From assembly GCA_964538625.1 (NCBI GenBank), contig CAZIGH010000017.1:21954-85953 (forward strand): a stretch of DNA of 64,000 nt, written 5' to 3'. Shown here in pieces: positions 43,510 to 52,122 of the stretch. The translations under genes and the position numbers were made by a program. A model generated the notes under the pieces. It was not told the DNA's origin. It did no database searches and saw only the letters and a list, made by a program, of their open reading frames with translations. The first letter of the stretch is position 1, and each line of letters starts with the position of its first letter. This stretch comes from JAEUHM01 sp964538625 (GTDB lineage Bacteria; Verrucomicrobiota; Verrucomicrobiia; Verrucomicrobiales; Verrucomicrobiaceae).

Positions 43510-45318
43510 TCACTTCTTCAGTGTCAGGGTCAGCGCGCGGAAATCCATCACCGACTTTCCGGGCATCTTGATGGCTTGAAGGACGAGCGGGGCCTGGCCT
43601 TTGGTGAGGCTGATGGTGCCGAGCTTCAGCGGGCGGAACTCTTTCATCTTGGATTCCGCCGGTGGACGGGGCAGCGTGTCCTGGTTGGTATAGAGCGGCG
43701 GGTCCCAGGCAGGGCCCACCCTTCCGGTCAGTTCACCGTCCCCGCAGCTGAGTTTGATTTCGGAGCCTTCGTCGCCCTCTGGGCAGGTGTAGAGGATCTC
43801 GGCCTCGTACTCACCTGTGGTGGCTACCTCCAAGTTCCAGGTGATGCGGTCCTCGAGAGACTTCCACTCTACGAAGTAAGAGCAGTTCGGCGCACTGGAG
43901 CTACGCTTGATCGTGGGGCCGGAGGGCTCTGCGTCACGAGCTGGCAGCCACGTTCTGGGAAACACGGCATAACCCACAGGTATGGGCCGAGGATCCACGG
44001 ACTGACCGCGGACTTTTGCCCCCTTGCCCTTGGGTCTATTCGGCCCCGTATCGGCGGCGGTTCCGCCAAACATCTCCTTTTTCCAGGCAGCCACTTGAGC
44101 AGAGAGCTGAGCGGCGAGTTCGGGCTGCTTTTCCTGAATGGGAGTCGTTTGACCGGGGTCAGCCGTCATGTCGTAGAGGTTGCCCTGTGCGTCGAGCCGA
44201 TGGGTCTGGGTGCGGGCGCTGACGCTACCTGCCCATGTCTGAAACAAAGTGCGGGCAGGCCAGTCTTTGCTCGTACCTTTAAGCAGAGGAGACAGGTCGC
44301 GGCCATCCAGCGGCTTGTCTCCCACGCGGTTGATGCCGGCCAGCGCGGTGAGCGTGGGCAGTAGGTCGATGGCTCCGGCTATCTCGGTGCGCACGGCACC
44401 TGCGGGCAGCACGCCCGGCCAGCGGATGTAAAAGGTGCTGCGTACGCCCCCTTCATCAGTGGTGCCCTTTTTGCCCTTCATGCCTCCCGTCCAGCGGCTG
44501 GTGTTTGGCCCGTTGTCTGAGAAGTAGATGACGATGGTGTCTTCCGCCAGGTCATACTGGTCAAGCAATTCAAGGACGCGGCCCACGTTGCGATCCTGGT
44601 TCTCCATCATGGCCAGCACGCATCTTGTTTCATCCCGCACTTCCCTGTCAGAGTCCGTAGCGGTTTGTGTGATGGGTTTATCCTTGAACCGAGCCCAGTC
44701 TTCTTCCGGTACGCTCCATGGGCTGTGAGGTGTGGTGAAGGGGATGAAACAAAAGAACGGACGTTCCTTGTTGCGGCCCATGAAGTTGAGCGCGTGGCCA
44801 GTGCAGAGATCCACGATGTAACCCTTCTCACGCACAGGTTTGCCATTGTGCTCCAGTGGCGGGTCGAAGTACTCTCCCCAGTGTCCGGAGGTGTGGCCGT
44901 AGTATTCGTCAAAGCCGCGTGCCATGGGATGATACGGCCATTGAGAGCCGTTGTGCCACTTGCCAAAGGCGCCCGTCTCGTAACCTGCCGCCTTGAAGGC
45001 ATCTGCAACAGTGCTCTCATCTAGGGCCATGCGTTCCTGCCCGGTGGATACACCCTTCACGCCGGAACGCGGATGGTAACGCCCGGTGAGAAACTCCGCC
45101 CTGGTCGGCGAACAGACAGGGCAAACGTAAAAGCGGTCCAGGGTCACGCCCTCCTTGGCGATACGGTCTATGTTTGGGGTGGAGACCATGCGGTTGCCAT
45201 TCTGGCTGTAGTCGCCCCAACCCGCGTCATCGGCCAGGAAGACGACGACATTTGGCTGCTGGGCAAGGGCGCTGACAGACACTCCGGCAAGGAGGAATGG
45301 AAGAAGGAAACGGAACAT
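43510..45318 (-). CDS. arylsulfatase-like sulfatase (CSPTR type) with C-terminal beta domain
   Basis: 602 aa from the ATG at 45318 (MFRFLLPFLLAGVSVSALAQ, signal); a GTG six bases upstream is less likely. NVVVFLADDAGWGDYSQNG, CPVCSPTRAEFLTGRYHPRSG (formylglycine) and IVIYFSDNGPNT are the catalytic segments. Residues about 440-602 form a beta-rich addition (EVATTGEYEAEILYTC ... MDFRALTLTLKK) comparable to that of the CAPTR sulfatase at 25010, suggesting the two share ancestry. Isolated gene, converging on hisS. Confidence 0.92.
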   Translation of the reverse strand: MFRFLLPFLLAGVSVSALAQQPNVVVFLADDAGWGDYSQNGNRMVSTPNIDRIAKEGVTLDRFYVCPVCSPTRAEFLTGRYHPRSGVKGVSTGQERMALDESTVADAFKAAGYETGAFGKWHNGSQWPYHPMARGFDEYYGHTSGHWGEYFDPPLEHNGKPVREKGYIVDLCTGHALNFMGRNKERPFFCFIPFTTPHSPWSVPEEDWARFKDKPITQTATDSDREVRDETRCVLAMMENQDRNVGRVLELLDQYDLAEDTIVIYFSDNGPNTSRWTGGMKGKKGTTDEGGVRSTFYIRWPGVLPAGAVRTEIAGAIDLLPTLTALAGINRVGDKPLDGRDLSPLLKGTSKDWPARTLFQTWAGSVSARTQTHRLDAQGNLYDMTADPGQTTPIQEKQPELAAQLSAQVAAWKKEMFGGTAADTGPNRPKGKGAKVRGQSVDPRPIPVGYAVFPRTWLPARDAEPSGPTIKRSSSAPNCSYFVEWKSLEDRITWNLEVATTGEYEAEILYTCPEGDEGSEIKLSCGDGELTGRVGPAWDPPLYTNQDTLPRPPAESKMKEFRPLKLGTISLTKGQAPLVLQAIKMPGKSVMDFRALTLTLKK

Positions 45319-45388
45319 GCACACCGGAAACGCAACAAGCGGGTAGAATGTTCAGGAAAGTGCAGGCGCGGAGACCTGCCTTGGGGGT

Positions 45389-45826
45389 TCAGTTTTTCGC
45401 AGCAGCCTTCCACGCGGGCCAGCCGCCGGTGAGGACCCAGACTTCAGGCAGGCCTACGTTTTGGGCGAGGTAGTCGCGCATTTTGTGGCTGGCCTCGCAA
45501 GTGGCGGCGTCGCAATAGACGACGATGGGTTTTCCGCTGACTTGCAGTTTTTCAAGATGCTCAAGCAGGAGGTCATCCCGCTCGTATTCGTTCAGCAGCA
45601 GTGCGCCGGGGATGTGTTCCTCGTTGTAGCGCTCGCGGACTCGGGCATCAATCCAGAGGACATCTCCGTTCCAGCGTTCCTGCACCTCTTTGATGGTCAC
45701 TTCCCCCTCTCCTGGTGATTCGTCGGCGAGGTACCAGACCGGTGCATTGGGATGCCAGACGTGTGTGGCGACGGCGGCTGCGGCGCTGAGCGAGAGCAGG
45801 ATGAGTGCTTGTCTGAGCGCCTTCAC
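45389..45826 (-). CDS. exported rhodanese-like domain protein
   Basis: 145 aa with an N-terminal hydrophobic anchor or signal (ALILLSLSAAAAVATHVWHP). The rhodanese domain shows VLWIDARVRERYNEEHIPGALLL and the active-site loop VVYCDAATCEASH, with the persulfide-carrying Cys in CDAATC, then VWVLTGGWPAWK. It starts with GTG, overlapping the upstream DUF1573 stop (GTGA), and has no nearby ATG alternative. It may move sulfane sulfur or act in envelope redox chemistry. The coupling suggests a shared role with its DUF1573 partner. Confidence 0.88.
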   Translation of the reverse strand: MKALRQALILLSLSAAAAVATHVWHPNAPVWYLADESPGEGEVTIKEVQERWNGDVLWIDARVRERYNEEHIPGALLLNEYERDDLLLEHLEKLQVSGKPIVVYCDAATCEASHKMRDYLAQNVGLPEVWVLTGGWPAWKAAAKN

Positions 45827-46524
45827 GGTTTTTCTCCTGCTTTGGTCTCATCCTGCCGACTCTCGGGCTTGCGGACGATGCTGAAGAAGGCGAGCTGACG
45901 TGCATACTTCTGCACCTTGCTGTCGGTCTCGATCTTCAATGCCCCAATCACTACATCCTCAGTGGTCTTGGGCGTCACTGTTACCACGTATTCCCGGCCT
46001 GGTTTGACTTCCTTCCAGGCGAAGGAAACGGACTCGCGGGTGGAGGTGATGTTGGTGATTTTCATTGCCTCTTCACCGGTCATCTTGACGAGGATGGGTT
46101 TGGGAGAAGGGTCTTCGCCGACCCACCACTGAACGTTTTTTGGCTCGATGGAGACGACTTCTGGCACGTGCAGGAGAAAGGGGACGTCCCAAGTGGTTTG
46201 CTCGGGATCATCTGTGGTGATCCTTACGATTTTTTCATGCTCACCCACGAAGGAGCCGACCTTGAACTCCGCCTTGCCAGTGCCGACCTCCCCGGGTGCG
46301 TAGGTGCGTTTGTCAAGCGAGGCACTGAGGCAGGCACACCCGCTCTCCAGGCTGAGGATGGTAACCGGTCTGTTCCCCGTGTTTTTGAAAGAGAACTCCA
46401 CCTGCACGGTTTCGTCCTCGGGCTGCGGGTTTACGGGGATGCGCTCCATGTCGAGCTTGAGCTCGGCTATGGAAGGCTGGACAAGGAAGAATGCAAAAAG
46501 ACTGAAGACGAAAGCTCGTTTCAT
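45823..46524 (-). CDS. DUF1573 domain protein
   Basis: 233 aa, exported (MKRAFVFSLFAFFLVQPSIA). An immunoglobulin-like DUF1573 domain covers about 30-140: FSFKNTGNRPVTILSLESGCACLSA contains the family's conserved Cys-x-Cys, followed by APGEVGTGKAEF and ITTDDPEQTTWDVPF. Function of the family is unknown; the Cys pair could bind metal or form a disulfide. Overlaps the rhodanese gene by 4 bp and is divergent from a sulfatase gene, sharing a 60-bp upstream region. Confidence 0.9.
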   Translation of the reverse strand: MKRAFVFSLFAFFLVQPSIAELKLDMERIPVNPQPEDETVQVEFSFKNTGNRPVTILSLESGCACLSASLDKRTYAPGEVGTGKAEFKVGSFVGEHEKIVRITTDDPEQTTWDVPFLLHVPEVVSIEPKNVQWWVGEDPSPKPILVKMTGEEAMKITNITSTRESVSFAWKEVKPGREYVVTVTPKTTEDVVIGALKIETDSKVQKYARQLAFFSIVRKPESRQDETKAGEKP

Positions 46525-46584
46525 GGCGCGGAACTTACATCATTTGTCTCGCTCTTCCCAGTTCTTCCTTTCACACTCCCTGTC

Positions 46585-48042
46585 ATGCGCTTCGCACTGC
46601 TTATCGTTTATTCACTCTGCCTTCTCCAAGCCGCATCCGCAGCGGAAAAGCTGAATGTGCTGCTCATCATGGCGGACGACTATCGCCCGGAGCTGGCATC
46701 CTATGGTTCGCCCGCCATCACGCCTGCGCTGGACCGCTTGGCGCAGCGCGCGCTCCAGTTTCAGCGTGCCTACTGTCAGCAGGCGGTGTGCAACCCTTCT
46801 CGCTCCTCCATGCTGACTGGGCTGAGGCCCGATACGTTGGGTCTGTGGAACAACGGTACGCATTTCCGCGAGTTGAAGCCGGAAGTCACGACGCTGCCGC
46901 TTTGGTTCAAGGAGCACGGCTATGCGACGCACTGCGTGGGAAAAATTTTTCACAACTGGCACACGAAGGAAAAGGGGGACCGCCGCTCATGGAGCAGTGA
47001 CGAGTTTTTGCACTACGCGAACCACGGTGCTGACCTGCCACAGGTGGAAGGTGAACTGCCGCCGAATCACGCCACTCTGACTCCGCTGAAGTATGGGGAT
47101 ACGCTCATGTGCGAGGCCCGTGATGTGCCGGATGAGGCCTACTACGATGGGCGGGTGGCAGCTGAGGCGGTGAGGCGCATCGCCTCACTCAAGAAGGATG
47201 AACCTTTCTTTCTCGCTGTCGGCTTCTGGAAGCCGCATGCTCCGTTCAACGCGCCTAAGAAGTACTGGGATCTTTATGACCGGGATAAACTGCCGCCACT
47301 CAATCCCGCCCGGCCGGAAGGTGCTCCTGAAATAGCCTTTCACCAGAGTACGGAAATCCTGGGCCGCACCAAAGAGCGGTTCACGCCAACCGCAGAGCAG
47401 GAGGCGGAGATGCGGCATGGCTACTTTGCCAACATCAGCTACCTGGACGCGATGCTGGGCAAGGTGTTGAATGCTCTGGAGCAGCATCCTGCGGCCAAGA
47501 ATACGATCATCGTTTTTGTGGGGGATCACGGCTACCACATCGGCGAGCACGGGCTATGGGGGAAGACTTCCAACTTCGAATACGACGCCAGTGTGCCGAT
47601 GTTCCTCTCTGTGCCGGGTGCTCCGGCGAATGGAAAAACGACGACCGCACTGGCTGAGCTGGTGGATTTGTTTCCTACGTTGGTGGACCTGTGTGATCTT
47701 CCCATGCCTGAGAAGTTGGACGGCAGCAGTTTGGCCGTGCTCATGCAGAAGCCAGGTGCCACTCCTGACCTAGCCGCCTACACTCAGCATCCGCGGCCGG
47801 CGTACTTTGACCGGGAACCATCGAAAACGCCTACCCACATGGGCTACTCTGTGCGGACTGCCCGGGTGCGCTACACTGAGTGGCGGGATTGGAAAACAGG
47901 GGAGGCCACTGCACGCGAGCTTTACGATCATCAGAACGACCCGCATGAGCTCAAGAACGCGGTGGATGAGCCGGCGCTGGCCCCTGAGCAGGAGGAGGCT
48001 GTGAGGTTGCTCCTAAAGCAGTTTCCAAAACAGGCCCGGTAA
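46585..48042 (+). CDS. iduronate-2-sulfatase-like sulfatase (CNPSR type)
   Basis: 485 aa; start set at the ATG at 46585 (MRFALLIVYSLCLLQAASAA, signal). The long upstream extension of the open frame overlaps the divergent DUF1573 gene and is not real. NVLLIMADDYRPELASYG, QAVCNPSRSSMLTGLRPDTLGLWNN (formylglycine), WKPHAPFNAPKKYWDLYD and IVFVGDHGYHIGEHGLWGK strongly match iduronate-2-sulfatase-type enzymes. The substrate may be a 2-sulfated uronate or another marine sulfated sugar, as the family is broad. The leader is C/U rich. Confidence 0.93.
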   Translation: MRFALLIVYSLCLLQAASAAEKLNVLLIMADDYRPELASYGSPAITPALDRLAQRALQFQRAYCQQAVCNPSRSSMLTGLRPDTLGLWNNGTHFRELKPEVTTLPLWFKEHGYATHCVGKIFHNWHTKEKGDRRSWSSDEFLHYANHGADLPQVEGELPPNHATLTPLKYGDTLMCEARDVPDEAYYDGRVAAEAVRRIASLKKDEPFFLAVGFWKPHAPFNAPKKYWDLYDRDKLPPLNPARPEGAPEIAFHQSTEILGRTKERFTPTAEQEAEMRHGYFANISYLDAMLGKVLNALEQHPAAKNTIIVFVGDHGYHIGEHGLWGKTSNFEYDASVPMFLSVPGAPANGKTTTALAELVDLFPTLVDLCDLPMPEKLDGSSLAVLMQKPGATPDLAAYTQHPRPAYFDREPSKTPTHMGYSVRTARVRYTEWRDWKTGEATARELYDHQNDPHELKNAVDEPALAPEQEEAVRLLLKQFPKQAR

Positions 48043-48104
48043 GCACTTGATTTCTCTGCGTCTCGCTGGAAAGCTCCCGCCCCTTTTTCAACCACCCAAC
48101 CCGA

Positions 48105-48827
48105 ATGAAGTTCGCCATCTTCGGAGATATCCACGGCAATCTCGAAGCACTCCAGTCAGTGCTGGCGGATGCGCAGGATCAGGGGTGTACGCATCACATC
48201 TGTCTGGGTGACATCGTGGGGTATGGAGCAGACCCGGTGGCTTGCCTAGAGAAAGTGCAGGCACTCGGCTGCCCCACGGTGAAGGGGAATCACGATGAAG
48301 GAGCCTCGAACCAGTCCCAGTTGGAGGACCTGAATCCGCTCGCTCAGCGGGCGCTGCTTTGGACGCGGGAACAACTCAGCGAGGAACAGCGGGACTGGCT
48401 GTCCCAGCTGAAGCTGATTCGGCAGGTGCGGGATTTCACGATTGTGCATGCCACGCTGGACTCTCCCGGGAGCTGGGCTTACGTGACCAACCGCTTCGAT
48501 GCGATGGCTTCCTTCAGCTATCAGTTCACGCAGCTCTGCTTCTATGGGCACACGCATTCGCCGCGCATCTTTGAGCGTGATGACACGGTGCGTGGGGCGC
48601 GCGGACTGGAGGTAACCATTCAGCGCGGCACGAAATACTTCATCAACGTGGGTTCCGTGGGCCAGCCCCGGGATGGCGACTGGCGGGCGGCTTATGCGGT
48701 GTACGACATTGCCGCTCAGACGGTTCAGATCCGCCGCATCAACTACGACATCGAAACCGCACAGAAGAAAATCATCGACGCCGGCCTGCCTTCTCTGCTC
48801 GCGGAGCGGCTGGCGCTGGGACGTTGA
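48105..48827 (+). CDS. calcineurin-like metallophosphoesterase
   Basis: 240 aa, cytosolic. Metal motifs in order: FAIFGDIHGN, CLGDIVGYGADP, VKGNHDEGA, IVHATLDSP and YGHTHSPRIF, then NVGSVGQPRDGD. This is the YfcE/diadenosine-tetraphosphatase-like group that hydrolyses phosphodiesters or phosphomonoesters; the substrate cannot be read from sequence. Starts 62 bp after the sulfatase on the same strand. The leader CCCTTTTTCAACCACCCAAC is purine-poor. Confidence 0.9.
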   Translation: MKFAIFGDIHGNLEALQSVLADAQDQGCTHHICLGDIVGYGADPVACLEKVQALGCPTVKGNHDEGASNQSQLEDLNPLAQRALLWTREQLSEEQRDWLSQLKLIRQVRDFTIVHATLDSPGSWAYVTNRFDAMASFSYQFTQLCFYGHTHSPRIFERDDTVRGARGLEVTIQRGTKYFINVGSVGQPRDGDWRAAYAVYDIAAQTVQIRRINYDIETAQKKIIDAGLPSLLAERLALGR

Positions 48828-48832
48828 TCTGC

Positions 48833-49846
48833 ATGGCAGCGCTGCCACCACTCAGCGGCTTCCGCTCGGCACTGATCGTCAAACCCTCGTCCTTGGGTGA
48901 CATCGTGCACACTCTGCCGGCAGTGCATCTCATCAAGCAGGCTCATCCGCACCTGCACATTCGCTGGATCGCGAATCCCGAATGGCTGCCATTGATACAG
49001 GGTGCACCTTGTGTGGATGAGGTGCTGGAGTTTCCGAGAAAGGCGTTTCGCGGTTTAGCTGCACCATTGCGTTATGCAAGCTGGGCTGGGGAGTTCAAGC
49101 GGCTGCCCAGGCAGGCTCCGGAGGTGGTGCTGGATTTTCAGGGGCTGCTCCGCAGTGCATTCATCAGCCGTGCGAGTGGGTCCAGGCCTGTGGTGGGACT
49201 CTCAGACTCCAGGGAGGGTGCTCGCTGCTTTTGTGATTTTGTGGTGGAAGTCGATCCTTCTGCGCATGCCGTAGATCGTTACCTCGGCATTCCGGAAGCA
49301 TTCGGCATCTCCGTCAAGCGCGACGAGTTGCACTGGCCGTTGCCGCCCGGCGAAGGGCTACCGGGGAAGGAGCTTCCGGATGCCTTTGTGCTGGTGCATC
49401 CTTGGTCACGGGGGGAGGGCAAGTCGCTCTCGCCTGCGGTTCTAAATAGGCTGCTGGAGGGGTTGGCTCCCCGTCCTGTGGTACTGGTGGGCAGGCATGA
49501 TGAGATACCCTCGACGCTGCCGGCTCATGTGATGGATCTGGCCAATCAGACCACGCTGGCCCAGCTCATCTGGCTGATGCGGCGGGCCACTTGGAACATC
49601 AGTGTGGACAGCGGCCCCATGCACATCGCTGCGGCGGTGAATGATCGCACTCTGGGCATCCACACCTGGAGCGATCCGAGGAAAGTCGGCCCTTACAACC
49701 CGAAGGCGCTGGTGTGGAAGGCGGGGCGCATCGCAGCGCGCAAGGAGTTCACAGAGAAGGAATGCACGACGGAGATGCCGGTCACGTCGGCGGCGCTGGA
49801 GGCAGTCCTAGCGGTCGTGAACGGTGGTGCGAAGGGCGGACCGTAG
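48833..49846 (+). CDS. glycosyltransferase family 9 (heptosyltransferase-like)
   Basis: 337 aa from the ATG at 48833, 5 bp after the phosphoesterase stop, so the two are cotranscribed; an in-frame TTG at 48824 is possible. LIVKPSSLGDIVHTLPAVHLIK is the WaaC/WaaF N-terminal motif, and VLVHPWSRGEGKSLS and WNISVDSGPMHIAAAV form the ADP-heptose site. Such enzymes add heptose to lipopolysaccharide core, so an outer membrane is expected. Specificity is uncertain. Confidence 0.9.
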   Translation: MAALPPLSGFRSALIVKPSSLGDIVHTLPAVHLIKQAHPHLHIRWIANPEWLPLIQGAPCVDEVLEFPRKAFRGLAAPLRYASWAGEFKRLPRQAPEVVLDFQGLLRSAFISRASGSRPVVGLSDSREGARCFCDFVVEVDPSAHAVDRYLGIPEAFGISVKRDELHWPLPPGEGLPGKELPDAFVLVHPWSRGEGKSLSPAVLNRLLEGLAPRPVVLVGRHDEIPSTLPAHVMDLANQTTLAQLIWLMRRATWNISVDSGPMHIAAAVNDRTLGIHTWSDPRKVGPYNPKALVWKAGRIAARKEFTEKECTTEMPVTSAALEAVLAVVNGGAKGGP

Positions 49847-49848
49847 TC

Positions 49849-49878
49849 CTTTCCACCTCGGCGTCACCGGGTGGAAAG
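49849..49878. terminator. bidirectional stem-loop between convergent genes
   Basis: CTTTCCACC (49849-49857) pairs perfectly with GGTGGAAAG (49870-49878), and the loop can add three more pairs (CGG/CCG). It sits between the convergent GT9 and TPR genes. No clear T-run follows on either strand. Confidence 0.6.
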
Positions 49879-49887
49879 ACTGTCTGC

Positions 49888-52068
49888 TCAGCCCGCAGAC
49901 ACGGCTTGCTTTCCTTCCTCTGGAGAGGGGGTGGGCACGTCTTTGAGAAGGCGCTCGAGGTCGGGGTTTGGTTTCACGCCTTTTTTGAGCGCTTCTTCGT
50001 AGTTGGTCCGTGCATCGTCCCATTTGGGCGGTTCCCAGGTGGCGTAGAGCACTGCGAGGTTGAAGTTTGCCTCGCCGTAGGTGGGATCAATGGCGAGGGC
50101 GGTCTTGAATTCTTTCTCTGCCTGCTGGGGCTGCTTCATGGCGTTGGCGATGACACCCAGGTAGTGGCGGGCGCGGGCATTTTTCGCGTTGAGCTGGAGG
50201 CTGCGCTCGAAAGAGGTCATGGCGTCAGGGTAGCGGTTTAGCCGGAAGAGGCTGACTCCGAGCATGTAGTGTGCGGTGGCGTTTTTGTCGTCATGGGCCA
50301 GAGCTTTGCGCATGGTCACTTCCGCGTCGGCGAGTTTGTTCTGCTGCACCTGCGTCCAGCCCAGGCCGAGGAAGGCATCGAGATTTTTGGGGTCTGCTCG
50401 CAGTGCATCCTGGTAGGCGGCGGATGCTTCGTCCAGCTTGCCATCCTGAAGGTAGGTGTTTCCTTTGTTGAGGAGGTCGTTGAGTTTTTGCCGGGCGGCT
50501 TCTTCGGCGTTCGCTGTAGCTGGGGATCCGGCTGTGCCGGTGGCCTTTGCCACGATGGTGGCCTGAAGGCCCTCCGCTCCGCCCATGATCTCCTGGAGCT
50601 GCGGTGTGGTGAAGAGCTTCTGCTCGTCCTCGGAGAGGGTGAAGCGGTTGTCATCCAGCGCTTCCACCTGTTGGATGAGGGTCTTTGAAGCGTTCTCCAT
50701 TTTCTGCACTTCGGCGATGACGGCGCTGTTCTGCGCTTGCTGCCTGGCCTGCTGGCGCAGCTGACGGAGGATGATGCCGCGCAGGAGTTGGTTTTCGGCG
50801 GCGATGGCGGGGTCTGAGCCTGCTTTGCCTGCGTCTGCCATTTGGGCGCTGATCTCCTTGATCTTTAGGGTGAGTTCCGCCACTTGGGTCTCGTAGGCGG
50901 CGTTTTCTTTTTTCAGTAGGGCGAGTTCTCCCTGGAGTTTGGTGAGGTCTCCTTTGAGCTGGGTGATCTCGGTGTCTTTCTTGCCAATGTCCGCCTTGAG
51001 TGTCTCCACCTGCTTCTGTGCGGCCTCCAGGTCTTTTCTGAGGCGCTCATTGTCTGCGAGCAGTTTTTTGACGTCGGCAGGTAGGCTCTTGCCGCCGCCC
51101 ATGGCCTTGAGCCCCAGGACTTCGGTGCTGAGAGCATCCCGCTCTTTGGTGAGGGAGGCTACGTCGCTGGTGGCTTTGTCCAGCTCACTCTTCATGCCGG
51201 AGTTGGCCTTGGCCAGTTCGTCCCGCTCTTTCTCGAGTGCGGCGATTTTGCCGTTCACGGTCTCCAGTTCCTTTTGGACGGTGTTCAGCTTCATGGTGCT
51301 TTCCATGAGCTGCTTGCTCTGGTCCATGACGGTTTTCTCGGACTTCTGGACGCGGGCTTTCGCGTCGGCGAGCTGGGCGTCGGTTTCCTGTTTTTCGGTG
51401 CGCAGTTTTTCGAGTTCGGCGCGGGCAGCGGCACTGCCTTCGGCCTGCTTCTCGAGTTCGGTGATCTTGGCCTGCTGCGTTTCGGAGGTTTTGGTGAGGG
51501 TCTGGTAGGCGGAGACATATTCATTGAGCCGCTGGGTGGCGGCTTCGTAGCCCAGGGAGTATTCTCCCACTTTGGCGAGGAGCTGTTTGTTCTGTTCTTC
51601 GAGTGCGTTGCGCCCGGCGAGTTCGTTGCGGATGACTCCCAGTGCCTCTTCCAAGGCGCTGCTGCCGGTGCTGCTGGCGATGGGCGCAGTAGTGGCGGAG
51701 GCGGCTGGCGCAGCAGTGGGTGGTGGCGGTGCTGGTGCTGGTGCGGTTGCAGTTGCCTTTGCCTGTTTGGATTTGGCGTCTGCTTGACCATCCAGGATTT
51801 TTCCGCGGCGGAACTTGACCATGTCACTCTGCCAGGTGGGGTGGGTGCGCATGAGGCCGTCGATGATGGTGAGCGCTTGTTCGTACCGCTGGGCGGCGCG
51901 GTCAAACTCGCCTGCGGCGGCGAGTTTTTCAGCTTCGTTGCCGAGCATGTAGCCGCGGAAGAAGGTGTCTCCCGGATCCTCCGGCGGCACGGCGGGCTGC
52001 GCGTTCAGGAGCCCGCTGCCCAGGAGGGCGGCGAGAAGGGGGAGAAACACGAGGCGGAAGGGGTTCAT
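49888..52068 (-). CDS. exported coiled-coil and TPR protein
   Basis: 726 aa with signal peptide (VFLPLLAALLGSGLLNAQPA). One TPR-like helix pair (AEKLAAAGEFDRAAQRYEQAL) comes first, then an Ala/Pro/Thr-rich stretch and a very long Glu/Lys/Leu-rich coiled coil (about 145-430). At about 545-705 there are four to five canonical TPRs (LDEASAAYQDALRADPKNLD, LADAEVTMRKALAHDDKNA, PDAMTSFERSLQLNAKNA, QAEKEFKTALAIDPTYGEA). This looks like a periplasmic scaffold. The specific function is unknown. Confidence 0.85.
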   Translation of the reverse strand: MNPFRLVFLPLLAALLGSGLLNAQPAVPPEDPGDTFFRGYMLGNEAEKLAAAGEFDRAAQRYEQALTIIDGLMRTHPTWQSDMVKFRRGKILDGQADAKSKQAKATATAPAPAPPPPTAAPAASATTAPIASSTGSSALEEALGVIRNELAGRNALEEQNKQLLAKVGEYSLGYEAATQRLNEYVSAYQTLTKTSETQQAKITELEKQAEGSAAARAELEKLRTEKQETDAQLADAKARVQKSEKTVMDQSKQLMESTMKLNTVQKELETVNGKIAALEKERDELAKANSGMKSELDKATSDVASLTKERDALSTEVLGLKAMGGGKSLPADVKKLLADNERLRKDLEAAQKQVETLKADIGKKDTEITQLKGDLTKLQGELALLKKENAAYETQVAELTLKIKEISAQMADAGKAGSDPAIAAENQLLRGIILRQLRQQARQQAQNSAVIAEVQKMENASKTLIQQVEALDDNRFTLSEDEQKLFTTPQLQEIMGGAEGLQATIVAKATGTAGSPATANAEEAARQKLNDLLNKGNTYLQDGKLDEASAAYQDALRADPKNLDAFLGLGWTQVQQNKLADAEVTMRKALAHDDKNATAHYMLGVSLFRLNRYPDAMTSFERSLQLNAKNARARHYLGVIANAMKQPQQAEKEFKTALAIDPTYGEANFNLAVLYATWEPPKWDDARTNYEEALKKGVKPNPDLERLLKDVPTPSPEEGKQAVSAG

Positions 52069-52122
52069 GGCGGCAAAAGGGCTGAGACATTACCCCCTGT
52101 GGAAGAGCTTGTAAATGGCTCC

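Noticed and set aside
46168..46584. 139-residue N-terminal extension of the iduronate-sulfatase-like gene
   Set aside because: It lies antisense to the DUF1573 gene, and a proper signal peptide begins at 46585.
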